64,000 nt of DNA from Mytilus californianus (taxonomy: Eukaryota; Mollusca; Bivalvia; Mytilida; Mytilidae). A program made the position numbers and the translations under genes. The DNA lies in assembly GCF_021869535.1 (NCBI RefSeq), contig NW_026262712.1, positions 48,776,884-48,840,883 of the forward strand, read 5' to 3'. Of the stretch, positions 1 through 11,900 are shown piece by piece. The notes beneath the pieces are model-generated. The model saw only the letters and a list, made by a program, of their open reading frames with translations. It had not been told where the DNA came from and ran no database searches. The first letter of the stretch is position 1. Each line of letters begins with the position of its first letter.

Positions 1-505
1 TAACTGCCGAATTTAAAATCACACTCAACTTGCGGGTCTTATAAAAAAACAGGCTATATTCATATTTGATTAACATTTTATCATTTCGAATATTGTAAAC
101 GTTTAATTTTTGCAGGTTGATATTTTTTGCGATTTCAATGCATAAACCTTTCGCGCTGGGTTTTTTAAATCGGGTAAAGAGAGCAATTTTAATGGCTCGA
201 GGCTCACAGTCTTATCGATATTGTTTTTTTCATACATTTTACGTGATCACGAATTAAGCGAAAATAACCCCATGCAAAACATTCCACGTTTACTAATCTA
301 TGCATGTAAGAACTGCCATTGATACTTAAGCAGTTGTATGGGTAAAAGGTTGATTTAATCCGGGGCTTTTAACGAAATAAGGTTTATGGGATCTAGTTTT
401 TCACATAAATTACTCTTTTTGAGATTTATAAAAAAGCTAATAGAGTTCATAGAGGAATGTTTTGTCAAAGAATTCATATTTACACACAGTAAAACTGACT
501 AATAT
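1..505. other. AT-rich sequence, no gene seen
   Basis: No reading frame, splice-bounded exon or repeat that I recognise. The last part may be the degraded upstream portion of the RT relic that follows. Confidence 0.4.
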
Positions 506-1500
506 ATGAGTAGTTTTCATCTCAGAAATGACAAAGTAAAAGTCGGTGCGTTTAATTACAGGTATTTTATGAATGCCCTTAAAAGGTGGTTGTCAATAAT
601 TTTACCAATGGTTATGCCAAATGTAAGGAATACAAATGTAATGATGCGGAGTAAGGGACTTGGTTTATTAGTAAATGAGTCGTTTATTTTAGAAACAATG
701 ACTGTGTACTTAAACAAAACAAATATAATTCCATGCAAATGGTCCTTTTCATCATGCTTCAATTTCCTTCTGGACAGCATTTATGTACAGTTCGGCAATA
801 CTGTTTATGGACATGTTGTAAGTATTTCTATGGGAACCAGTTGCGCCTCTTTAATTGCAGACTTGTTCTTGTACTATTATGAATCACTGTATATTTCTAA
901 CTCAGCAAAGACCCGTCTATTTTGCATTTAAGTGATAAATTCAACAACACTTACCGCTATCTTGATGACATTTGTTGATAAATATTCAAGAATATACTGC
1001 CAAAATTTACCCAAAGGAACTTCCTTATAATACATTAGATATAAACAATATTAACTATCTTGTCCTATGGACATCGATTTTGATTGAGATATATGTTACA
1101 GTTTTACAATTTGAACACTACACTTAAATTTCCTACAAAAGGGATGATTTTTCGTTCCCTAATTTTCTTTTTTTTTTCGGACGATAATGTTTCTTTACCA
1201 CCACCCAACGGTGTTTATATATCATAACTTGTTCGCTATGCCCGTGTCTGTATTGAAGTTTTGGATTTCAATGAACGTAATCGATGTTTTACTGGTAAAT
1301 TATTGAGTCAAGAATTTCGCTACCACAAATTACAACTTTTCTAAACTATTCCTTAGATACAAATATTTAGTTTGAAAGTTTGTGTGTACCTGTAGATGAA
1401 GAATTTCAAACGGAATAGCATATATCATAATTTCTATGGTGATGCTGTTTACCGAGCCCGTACATTATAGTTTCTTTGTCTTTGTTGACATAGTTGTTTG
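506..1500 (+). pseudogene. Reverse transcriptase relic (Penelope-like-type RT)
   Basis: This is a broken reverse transcriptase from a retroelement. The first open frame (506-931) has a diverged RT block, seen as FGNTVYGHVVSISMGTSCA followed by LIADLF, matching the 'G-I-P-M-G-T-N-C-A-P-L-x-A-D-L-F' block of this RT family. A shifted frame near 945-975 gives a YLDD-type catalytic motif ('taccgctatcttgatgac' reads YRYLDD). Further frames at 1195-1330 give the NGVYIS / LVRYARVCIEV-like C-terminal block. Several frameshifts and stops separate the blocks, so it cannot make a protein. The family assignment (Penelope-like, endonuclease-lacking) is tentative because no GIY-YIG domain is visible. Its 3' tail continues directly downstream. 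Confidence 0.75.
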
Positions 1501-1840
1501 TTGTATAGGGATTAAGATTATAACACAATATTGACTGCTGTACCCTTAATTTTTACCTATTATGAATGTTTGTTTTGCCAACACATTTTTGTCAATATAA
1601 TGGAATTATATGCGACTTTCATACAAGTGAGAGGTTAAGCTAGCTATAAAACCAGGTTTGATCCACCATTTTGTACATAAGGAAATGCCTGTACCAAGTA
1701 TGGAGTATGACAGTTCATTTTCATTCGTTTGATGTGTTTGAACTTTCGATTTTGCAATTGATAAGGGAATTTCCGTTTTAATTTTCCTTGGAGTTCGATA
1801 TTTAGTTATTTTACTTTTCATATACAATTGATTTAAACTA
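1501..1840 (+). repeat. 3' tail of the RT relic
   Basis: AT-rich 3' untranslated tail of the retroelement, containing 'ctataaaaccaggtttgatc' and 'aaatgcctgtaccaagt'. The same tail, without RT, recurs at 11,545-11,760 and in a diverged form at 33,260-33,600, which marks it as a mobile repeat. The opposite-strand reading frame here is a shadow. Confidence 0.75.
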
Positions 1841-2149
1841 AGCAATCTTTTTAATCAACATACTTTAAAAGGTTACAAATCCAACACAGTAACTAAATCT
1901 TTAAATATTATTATAAATTAAAATCATACTTAATATATTGTTATACACATATGTACATTTACGGTTCTACAATCTACAATTCAAGATATTCTGGCATTGC
2001 TCAAGGTTAAGTTTTACTCTGACAGTTAATGACGTCGTTACACTATATCCATTCGATGTTCGATGTGTACTGATTGATATGTTAATCTAGGAAAAATAAT
2101 TTTTCATTATTTGTTATTGACTTCGAACAAGCTTTCAGAAACTTCGAAT
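1841..2149. other. No gene seen
   Basis: AT-rich spacer with no recognisable coding or repeat content. Confidence 0.4.
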
Positions 2150-2520
2150 TCTCTCAGATCTGTACTTTGTGTCTATTTTGTTCTTGTGTCGTATGTGTGT
2201 GCATTGTATCAATGGGATGAGTTGAGCCCTTTTTAAGTGATTTTGAAGTTTGTACTTGTGTTTTACTATTACAATACTGTCCCGTATTTATGGAATGGTT
2301 TGGCGCAAGCGAACATATTAAATCCTGTATGTGTTTGTCCAAAGTCAGGAAATTCAGTGGTTGTCGTTTGTTTCTGTATATAATATTTGTTTTTTCGTTT
2401 ATTGTTTTGTACATTTGTCATTTTGGAGCCTTTTATGGCTTACTATGCGGTATGGGTATTGCTCATTGTTATGAAGACCGTATGATGATCTGTAGTTTAA
2501 AAATAAGAAAAAAGTTTAAA
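2150..2520 (+). repeat. Retroelement tail module copy (M1)
   Basis: A diverged copy of a 3' module very common in this window. Landmarks are 'gtccaaagtcaggaaattca', 'ttggagccttttatggctta' and 'tatgcggtatgggtattgct'. Other copies or pieces lie near 4,130, 25,100, 29,300, 40,200, 44,200, 56,700-57,260 and 62,870. Open frames in it on both strands are incidental. Confidence 0.7.
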
Positions 2521-4120
2521 ATTTCGGAAGAAGCTTCGTAACGTCATACACCGAAATATTGAAAGCTAAATATCTAAACAACGATATGATAAGACGTTTA
2601 AATACAATCCAACTACTAATTAAGGACAAAGTAGGATTATCCCGAATCCCTGCTCTAGAAATCCATGCACGTTTACTAGTATATTAAAAGGCACATGTAG
2701 CTCTAGTGTGCGTCACAGTATTTAATAAAAAATAAGTTAACGCATTAGTGACTGTAAAATGAAATGGCCAGAAATATGCAAACATGATCTTACCAGTATT
2801 GGAAAATATTTACATGTTAAACCTTCGACAGGAAACTTTTCCATCATATGTATAGAATGTGTCACACTCATAACAAACGTATGATTCATACTTTTAGTAT
2901 GTAAGATATGTTTTTTCGCAACAACCCGTTAGTCACGTTTTAGACCGAAACTGGGAAAGGAATCCGAAAAAAGTAAAATGTGTGTCTTTGTTGATGGGAG
3001 TCGATTCTGTTTCATGGGAGATATTTCTTAACGCGTCAATAAACGTTCAACGTCCCGTTTTTCTTGTTTGGGGTATGATGACGTCGTAATAGCGGAATCT
3101 AATTAGTACAAGGCTTTAAATCTGAATGTTCATTTAAATGCATGACTACCCGACGAATCTGATACCTACAAATATTTTGTCGCTTTTAAATCAATAAGAA
3201 GACAACATGTTATGGTAAATTTAGCCAGCATACTTGCTTGGTTGACTCTCCATTAAGAAGTAAGCAGGTTACGAACCGACCGCAAAGCTCTTCCGAACGT
3301 TAGAAACATATGAGGCGATAATTGTGGAAACACACTTTCTGAACAATTAAATCATTAAAGTTTTACCAATAATAAGCATTGCAACACATAATATTTAATG
3401 TTTAAATTGAAAAATAAAAACTAAAGCCGACTCATAAAAAAATATTAGAAAATCGATAATGCAAGAAATTTGAAAACTGATCAGTAAAAGTCTGCAAATC
3501 TAAATTATGATGACATGTAATACGAAAATTCATTCAGGTTACGAAATAAACTTCCCTGCTAACATCAACATGTATTTATTTTTTGATTATTTACTTTTAT
3601 TGTATATTCTAAATCAAATCGAATTGGTTTATTTATTATCAAAATCAGTTTTCTTTTTAAATCTCAAAAGAATATTTCAATAAAATTTCAAAAATTCCAA
3701 TTTGTAACCCAATTTTTCTCCGAAAGAAGAACTGTAACCTTATATTTATTTTATGATATTTCAAGAACTTTTCTCGGTTTATAATATTTCCAATATTTAA
3801 ACATTTCAAGAGAGAACTGATTGAAAGTGCACAATTGTTTCTATGAACGTGTATACACATTCGGAGAACGACATAGTATTTTCAACAAATAAAAGGTTGG
3901 AATAATTCTTTTTTTCTTTTTTAAGTTTTGATATTAGAATTTTTCACGATAATCATTTATACCCTCATAGTAAGTCAATGAGATACGAAGTTAGCCCTTG
4001 ACTTCCCGTCATACTGCATCGATCACGTCCACTCTGCAATTACTTTGATTGTAATGACTTTCTTAACTGTAACGTTGAATTTCAAGTCAAGGAAACGCTG
4101 ATACAGTTATTAACATAAAA
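2521..4120. other. No gene seen
   Basis: About 1.6 kb of AT-rich DNA without a recognisable exon or repeat. The short minus-strand frame at 3,657-3,860 is low complexity and not convincing. Confidence 0.35.
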
Positions 4121-4124
4121 ATGT

Positions 4125-4275
4125 TATATGATTGCCAATGAGACAACTATCCACCAGAGACAAAAAAAAAACGTAGATGTAAGAAACTACATTTTACGTC
4201 CACCGTATGGGCTTCAATAATGAGCAAAAGCCATACCGTATAGTGAGCTATAAAGGCCCTAAAATAACATCCAAT
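4125..4275 (-). repeat. Tail module M1, inverted fragment
   Basis: Contains 'gattgccaatgagacaacta' and 'cttcaataatgagcaaaagc', the reverse complement of the M1 module seen on the plus strand elsewhere. Confidence 0.7.
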
Positions 4276-5239
4276 TGATTTAATGTAAAAACGTCATGAA
4301 CAATCTGTAAAAAAACATGACCTTGTGCAGTACCAAAATATAGATATCAACAGGATGTGGGATCATAAAGGTTGCAATACGAACGTAGTTATTTCATATT
4401 GTAATAATAACAAAACCAATGTTAGTATCGATAGAAACAATGTTCAAGATCTTATAACAGAGTGAAATTGATAGCTTTTTTAGAATAAGTTCCTTCATAT
4501 GATGGATATGTTTAGTATCTTGACTAATGATTATAAATTGACATCAAGGAGAAAAGAATGAATTGTCATCAATAATTCTATTGTGAGTTTTCATTTTATG
4601 ATGCTACATTCAAGTAGCACCTTTATAGGGAGTATTTTTTTTCGAGTTAATAAAATATATGATATATGTGTTTCGTATCAAACATCCCTGTAAAAATTGA
4701 ACCAGTGGTTATTTGAAGTTCTTCAACACGTCACGATATTGCATTTTTTATTGAATTCATCGTTTTAATCGTTTGACGAAAACCATGACTATTTGTTAGA
4801 CCGTTATATTGTTGTTGCATATTTATTGAATTAGTTCACCCTTTAAAACCACAACTATGTCGTCTCATTCTTGTTTGGTTTATCGCCGAATGAGACATAT
4901 CACTGTTTTGTTACTTGTCATGAGCAACATGGCGTGTGCAACTAGTTAAGAATATCAGGAACACAATACTTCAAATCCCGATTATGGGGGTTCTTATTGT
5001 ACATTATCTAGTGTCTAGTATAGTTTTCGGTAGATTATTGCCTTTTTCTGTGACAAAAAGTTTGTTTTTCCATTAGTATATTATTTTTTTTTGTTTTTTA
5101 TATTGTTATTGGTATTTATATTGTATGAATTTATTTGTTAAATAATTAAGCCTATCAATTGCCCCTCAAAGTGAGGCAAAATATAAAAGATGTTTTCACA
5201 CAGTAAAACTGTATCATTATTATCTCATTATTTTGAAAA
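4276..5239. other. No gene seen; possibly old retroelement tail
   Basis: AT-rich. The stretch 4,900-5,130 faintly resembles the 3' tail of the RT relic at 13.9-14.5 kb, but too weakly to call. Confidence 0.3.
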
Positions 5240-6436
5240 TTAATTTATTGATACCTGTGATATGCATTGCCTATTTGGCAAATTATTTTCACAAATGCAA
5301 TCAAAATTAAAAAACCAATTGTTCAGAGAACAATTGAAGGTCTTTCCACCCATAAAGGTCAATTTTGATATAGAACTATTAAAATATCATATCCAGCGTC
5401 ATATGATAGCTTATTGTTCACTGATTCCAAACATATATGGTTTCTATACATTTTTTTTCTAAATAAGGGAGATACATTGTTACTTCCGGTTTGAAAAATG
5501 TCACTTCCGGTTTTTTTTATAGTTTACTTGATACTGATTCCAAAAATATATGGTTCAATATAGTTTTACATTTAATAAGTACAAAAAATAGCTACTTCCG
5601 GTTTACACATGATCACTTCCGGTTGGCTTTTCCATGGTCAGTATTGCAAAAAGTCCCATGGCTTTATCATGTATACAAATGCGGTAAAAACAAAGGTCAA
5701 TATCTAGAACGTCAAATTTACCAATGACCTTGAGCTCAATTTCAAGGTCATAAACCAAGGGCTTCAAATCAAAAGACCATAGGTCTTAATTTATACATGG
5801 TTAATGAGTAATATCACTATATGCCTAATTTTTAATATAAGAGGGGAGAAAACTCCAATTTAATGTTAGTGTACCCTTTCAACCAAAATTTATGTGTTAC
5901 GACATGTCGCAACTTACAATTTAGTAAAAATATGTTGTCAATATCTTATACGGTTTTTGAAAAGAATTGAAAATAAGCCAAAATCAAAATTTAAAATATG
6001 ACCTTGACCTCTGACCTTGACCTTATTTTCTTATTTTTGGATTATGGACCTCAAATCAAAAGATCCTAGGTCTCTATCACTTATGGTTTATAAGATAAAA
6101 ATGCATATCACTAATAACAAACGCATAAGGGGAAATAACTCTCTTATGGAGTGTTCGTATCGCTTCAGTCAAAATAGGACAAATCATGCGAAGGATATAA
6201 CGAGCAATTTTATAAAATAAATTTGTCGCTTTCTTTTACGGTTACAGAGGAGATGCAGTCACAAGGAAAACAGTGTTCGGGGAAATAACTCCTACAAAGA
6301 AAAGTATTCAGTTTCGCAGGGTGAATTTCAAAGCCGCATAAACTGTTCGATATCATATATCAAACATCTAAGCGACATCTTGCGTATAAAAATTTATACG
6401 CTAGAAATAAAAGTGGCGGAAGAAGAAAAAAAAAAA
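5240..6436 (+). repeat. Repeat R1, first tandem unit
   Basis: First of two adjacent ~1.13-kb units. The unit opens with a perfect palindrome (caattgttc-aga-gaacaattg, from about 5,317) followed by ggtctttccac. It then carries several 'acttccggtt' repeats, blocks of 'gaccttgacct', and ends with 'gcggaagaag' plus an A-run. The same palindrome recurs 1,131 bp later. No protein family was recognised in its short frames. Other copies: 22,350-24,262 (+) and 57,744-58,935 (-). Confidence 0.8.
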
Positions 6437-7565
6437 AAATTAAAAACCAATTGTTCAGAGAACAATTGAAGGTCTTTCCACCCATACAGATCAATTTTGA
6501 AATAGAACTATGAAAATTCAGTTTGAAATATCATATCCAGCGTCAAATGATAGCTTATTGTCAACTGATTCCAAAAATATATGGTTTCTATACATTTTTT
6601 CTAAATAAAGGAGATAAATTGTTACTTCCGGTTTGAAATATGTCACTTCCGCTTTTATTTGATAGTTTACTTGATACTGATTCAAAACTATATTGTTCAA
6701 TACACTTTACATCAAATAAGTACAAAACAAAGCTATTTCCGGTTTACACAAGGTCACCTCCGGTTGGCTTTTCAAGGTCATGTAAATTGCAACCTAATAA
6801 AAAAAGTCCCATGGCTTTATCGTGTTTAAATATGAAGTTAAAGCAAAGGTCAAAATCTAGAACATCAAATTAAACTTTGACCTTGAGCTCAATTTCAAGG
6901 TCATACACCAAGGACCTTTAATCATATTACCCTAGGTCTTTATTGTACTTGGTAAATGAGTTATACCACCATACATGTAATTTTAAATATAAAAAGGGAG
7001 ATAACTCTCTTTTACGGTCAACGCACCCTTTCAACCAAAATTCATGTGTTACATGTCCCAACTTACAATTTAGTAAAAATATTTTGTCGATATCTTTTAC
7101 GGTTTTTGGAAGTAAGTGAAAATAAGCCAAAATCAAAATTTAGAATGTGACCTTGACCTTTGACCTTGACCTAATTTTCATTTTGTTTGGACCAAGGACC
7201 TCAAATCAAAAGACCCTAGGTCTCTATCACTTATGGTTTACCAGTTAGAAATGCATATTACTTATATCACATGCATAAGGGGAAATAACTCTCATATGGA
7301 GTGTTCATATCGCTTCGCTCAAAATAGGACAAATCATGCGAAGAATATAACGAGCAATTTTATAAAATAAATTTGTCGCTTTCTTTTGCCGTTACGGAGT
7401 AGATGTAGTCACAAGGAAAACAGTGTTTGGGGAGATGACTCTTACAAAGAAAATTTTTCCGCTTAGAATGGGTGAAAATAAAAAGCGCATAAACTGTATG
7501 ATACTATATAAAAAATATCTTAGCGACATATTGCGAAAAAAAAATGTTACGCGAGAATAAAATTT
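6437..7565 (+). repeat. Repeat R1, second tandem unit
   Basis: Diverged head-to-tail copy of the preceding unit in the same order: palindrome at 6,447, 'acttccggtt' repeats, 'gaccttgacc' blocks, 'cataaggggaaataactctc', and a terminal 'ggcggaagaa'. Short open frames on both strands overlap the repeat and are taken as incidental. Confidence 0.8.
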
Positions 7566-7582
7566 GGCGGAAGAAAATAATG

Positions 7583-7741
7583 AAAATAATCAGAACAAAA
7601 ACAATAGGTCTTTCCACAGAAAAGTGGAAAGACCTAATAATCAGAACAAATACAATAGGTCTTTCCACCGAAAAGTGGAAAGACCCAATAATCAGAACAA
7701 ATACAATAGGTCTTTCCATCGAAAAATGGAAAGACCTAATG
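7583..7741 (+). repeat. 51-bp tandem hairpin array at the R1 end
   Basis: Three copies of a 51-bp unit 'ataatcagaacaaatacaat' plus 'aggtctttccac', a short loop and 'gtggaaagacct'. The aatagg landmarks fall at 7,603, 7,654 and 7,705. Each unit folds into an ~11-bp stem (ggtctttccac / gtggaaagacc) with a small A-rich loop. Two copies of the same array close the R1 copy at 24,171-24,262. Open frames on both strands here are produced by the repeat. Confidence 0.85.
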
Positions 7742-8198
7742 ATATAACAATTGTAATTCAGACGATGTAAATAGACAAATGATCATCAAGGAAACAAAAT
7801 ACAAATAATATCCAGTTGATCTACATTGAATGTGTTTTTGTATGTCACCCATTAATAGATTTATGTGTTTTTGAATATTACCATGTGAAGAATAGTTGAT
7901 TGAGATAAACAGCATCAATAAAGTGGATGAATGAAGCATATTGATATACTAGTACAAATCTGCTCTTTGGTCAATAATATTGTGATGACTTCTAAGTGTT
8001 TAAAAATCGTTATCAGGTAGGAGTTTGGGAGTTTATCAACACTGAATATTACTTACTCACCAGCAAATCTATATATTTAAAATATATGTTTTTGGAAAAC
8101 ACTTGTTTGCAAAAAGTAAATATTACATCATAAGAAAATTGTATATGACTTAACGACGACCGATTATCACTATTATTATATTCACTATCATTATTCAG
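7742..8198. other. Presumed gene A intron sequence, nothing recognised
   Basis: AT-rich sequence ending in a good acceptor (tattcag) at 8,198. Because the next exon begins in mid-codon, this should be intron of gene A. Confidence 0.4.
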
Positions 8199-8315
8199 GG
8201 AATATCAGTGGGACATTCAATGCTGGAAACTGTTTAAGTGTTTCAAATCATCACGACCACCTGGATAATTTTATAGCAAACCCGTGCGAGACAATGTTAC
8301 ATCCGTTCTGTAGAG
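8199..8315 (+). CDS. Gene A exon: C-terminal half of first CTLD
   Basis: 117 nt, phase 1 to phase 1, acceptor ttattcag, donor gtaaga. Reads NISGTFNAGNCLSVSN, later NPCETMLHPFCRG: the NC...C....PFC pattern of a CTLD second half. It aligns with gene C's exon at 53,760-53,885 (GNCLEY...KCSTKLYPIC). Confidence 0.75.
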
Positions 8316-8894
8316 GTAAGAATATGTTTATGAAACTGAGTATAGTTTCCTCCACTTATGTTTGTCAGTCAATTTTAGCTCCTCACAATTACTTTATTTT
8401 GTGTAATTCTAAATAAATTTATTTATTTTGATTCGAACGGGAAAATTAATAGCCTTTTTTTCAATGAGTCATGATGTGAATTTTAGATACTAGTCATGTA
8501 TTGGTGTTATTAATTTATTTTTGCATTAAGTAAATAGCTTTTTTCTATAGATTAGAAATACACAATGAACTTGAAACCTGTGATTTGCAGGTTATCATAT
8601 TTGCTTTGTGATACGAGAACTTGTTTTATTTTTATGACTCCTAGCATCTGTGTCAGTTGAGGTTGTTTATAAAAGCATTCATTTTATTATTATTTCTAAT
8701 TACAATATTCAGCCAGTATCAACAGTCCCAAAGATGACTGGATAAGCTCTTTCGACCATTGTATCCCATCTAGTTTTGCTACGTACGATATTTACAAAAA
8801 GTTGAGGAAACAGAATTTAGGTGACTTCTGGCTGGCTAATATTAGAAGACCAATAATCCACCGCTCTGCAGGTATGTTTTGTTAGCTGTCTTTC

Positions 8895-8938
<44 letters not shown>

Positions 8939-11900
8939 CTAGTAGTACTTTTACTAGAACCTGTAAAAGATTTTGTGTATTTATATATATATATAATTTA
9001 ATACTTATACCTCTGATGAACGGTTATATATTATTTTGCAGATGATGATAGAATAACGTTATAACAATATCTGATATTGTAAACAAAACCTTTAATTTTG
9101 TAAAGGTATATCTCAACTATATCTTTGTTCAAGTTTCGGGTCGCCTTACGCGAATGTATAAATGTTAAATAAGGAGATGAGTTATAATTATCAATAAGAC
9201 AACAATTCACCAGAGTTCAAATGTAGTGGATGTACGTCCTTTTGGTAATATAACTACTCATGTTTACAGATATCGATACATCTTTATCTTCAAATGTTTT
9301 GTTTTGAGCAATAATCCAGAAAATCGCTTCAAACGGAACTGATATCTTCGTTTTGTTGTACAACAACCAATAAATAGAAATCTAGTTTCGTCTGGAGTCT
9401 TGGGTGTTCTGACACTTATTCTATTTCCACTTGTAATAATGTACAAACATCGGGCTTCTTTTTCTTTTACACTTGTATTCCAAAATAAATGTCTAGTTTA
9501 AGAAAGGAATGCACCTTTATATATATATTTGTTTTACTTTTTTGTTACTTTGGAATTAAAATAAGGTAAGTATTAATGAAAATCGTCTATGTGTAACATG
9601 AATAGAAGTCTAGGAAAATCGACAACACACAGAAGTAAATTGTTTGTTTTGTTTATTGTCCATACTGGAATAATCTTGGTCAATGCAATGTGCAATAAAG
9701 TTTGCATCATACACATAAAGATGACAAATCGACTTTAGTATTGACATATGATTCCTTAGATAAATTTTTAATGTATTAAAAGGTATTTAACAAAGCTAAA
9801 ATGTATGCTGTAAACTTCCAATGAATATATAAAATATGACCTTTTTAGAAAGTCTTGGTTGATTTACAGTGAACTAGTGAAATGTTATCTGGAGAAGAAC
9901 ATAGCAAGTGGTTAGTGAATTTAAAAAAAAAAAAGAACATAAATAAAATCTGCCGTCACAATATACATTTACAATACAGGGCTAAAATATCTAAGCATAT
10001 AATGTAACATTTCTTTATATACAGACTCTGAACCAAAATACTGTATTGCTGTGACCATACAAAAAGGCAATCATCACGTGTCTAGATTTATAAGGCCATG
10101 CTTCGAAGAACTACCAGCCGTATGTGCTGACGCAGATATGTCATCTTCCGACACTGGTAAGTGTTGTGTGTCATTTTCAGTTTTATAGACGAATACGATT
10201 TTTGATTGCAAAGTTTACTTTATTTAATATGCATAAACCATTTGTTATATATTATCTCTGTTTGTCGTTTTCTTATCTTGTCAGAGACTAATTTATGGGG
10301 GGCAGGGTGCCCGGCCAATTTGTAGAAATAGTGTTTAATAATTTGGTTGGCGGTGCTACTTATTCTATCCTGGAGTTGCATACAAAAAGTCATACAATTG
10401 ACAACATACTAGTTGATTCGTCTTGCAGCCAATTAAAAACCAGTACCTGCATGAATTGCACACCGACAGAAAATATATTTGCATGTAGAAGTGCTGAATG
10501 TTTGACACTGAAAAACACTTTGACTGCATATGACTTTAATTAACAACTATTGGGGATAATATTATTATTATTGATATAAGTATTAGTATTAATATACTAA
10601 TCATTATTTTAGTTTGAACAAAAGGCTTTTTAACTGACAAGTAAGCAAACACAATAACAAAGAGGATATATACATTTATATACATTTCAGATATTCTAAT
10701 GATAGCGTTGATTATAACAGCCGTCCTACTTGTTGCGGTTACTATTGCTGTGATCGTTTTATACAAAAGGTATGGTTTCCTGTTGACATTATTATCGAAT
10801 GGATTGAACTGTCATCATATATTCTAATTGAAATAAGATGTCACATTTTAAGGACATTTTGTATTATATGTTTTCGAGAAGTTAAGACAGTTGTATTGGC
10901 CACGATACTTATTAAAGAAGTTGACATTATATATTGTAGATATGAATATTATTAAGAAATAATATATGTAACCGAATATTGTTATTCTAACATTATGATA
11001 TGCATATGAATTATAATAATTGAAATTTGGTAAATATGTTGATGAGCTATCAATTTTGAAATCAACATCTTTAAGGTCATATTGACCTTTAGGTTATAAT
11101 GGCCCTGTTTACACTACAAACTTCACTCTGAGTGCAGGTAAACATCTGTATCAGACAAATATAGAGCTCTGATGGATTATGTGAATTGTGTTACTGAGTT
11201 GGTCATGTCAAGAGAAACTCTAGTGGTTTGTTTTTTATTTATTCATCTTCTGCAGGAATGCAAAAAAGTGCAAAGCAAAATCCAGTTATTTCTTTAATTT
11301 TCTGAAACATAGAATGCATTTAAATTTTATATATCCAGGTCATGCAATGCCTTAAAGATTTTCCAACGTTTTAACCTAAGATCCAGCTTTAGAATTTGTT
11401 TTGAATTCTTTATAAATTTTCAAAATGTAGCATTCAATTCTACAATGGAATTGTTTAATAGTCCAAATTGTTATCATCAATTCTGCTGTTTACAGTTTGT
11501 CAGTTTTGTTATTGTTTCAAACATAATATCCGAAAATGACTTTCGAATTTTATGCAACTATCATACAAGTGAGAGGGTTAGCTAGCTATAAAACCAGGTT
11601 TAGTCCACCATTTTCTACATAAGGAAATGCCTGTACCAAGTCAGGAATATGACAGTTGTTTTCTATTCTTTTGATGTGTTTGAGCTTTTGATTTTGCCAT
11701 TTATAAGGGACTTTACGGTTTGAATTTTCCTTGGAGTTCGATATGTTTGTTCTTTTACATTGTATATGCATAACATGTTTATATTTAGTAAAAATACTAT
11801 GAAACTACAAAATATCTTAGATATTTTAGACAATACCATTTGTTTTTGTAACATAAGCTATAAAAATTATATCTCCCAGTACTGCCCAAGTTTAAGAATC

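Noticed and set aside
7583-7741. CRISPR-like repeat array
   Set aside because: Units are tandem without unique spacers, in a eukaryotic repeat, and form the end of R1.
7504-7770. Several frames with repeated 'FHRKVERPNNQNK'-type peptides
   Set aside because: Pure translation of the 51-bp hairpin array; present in multiple frames and both strands.
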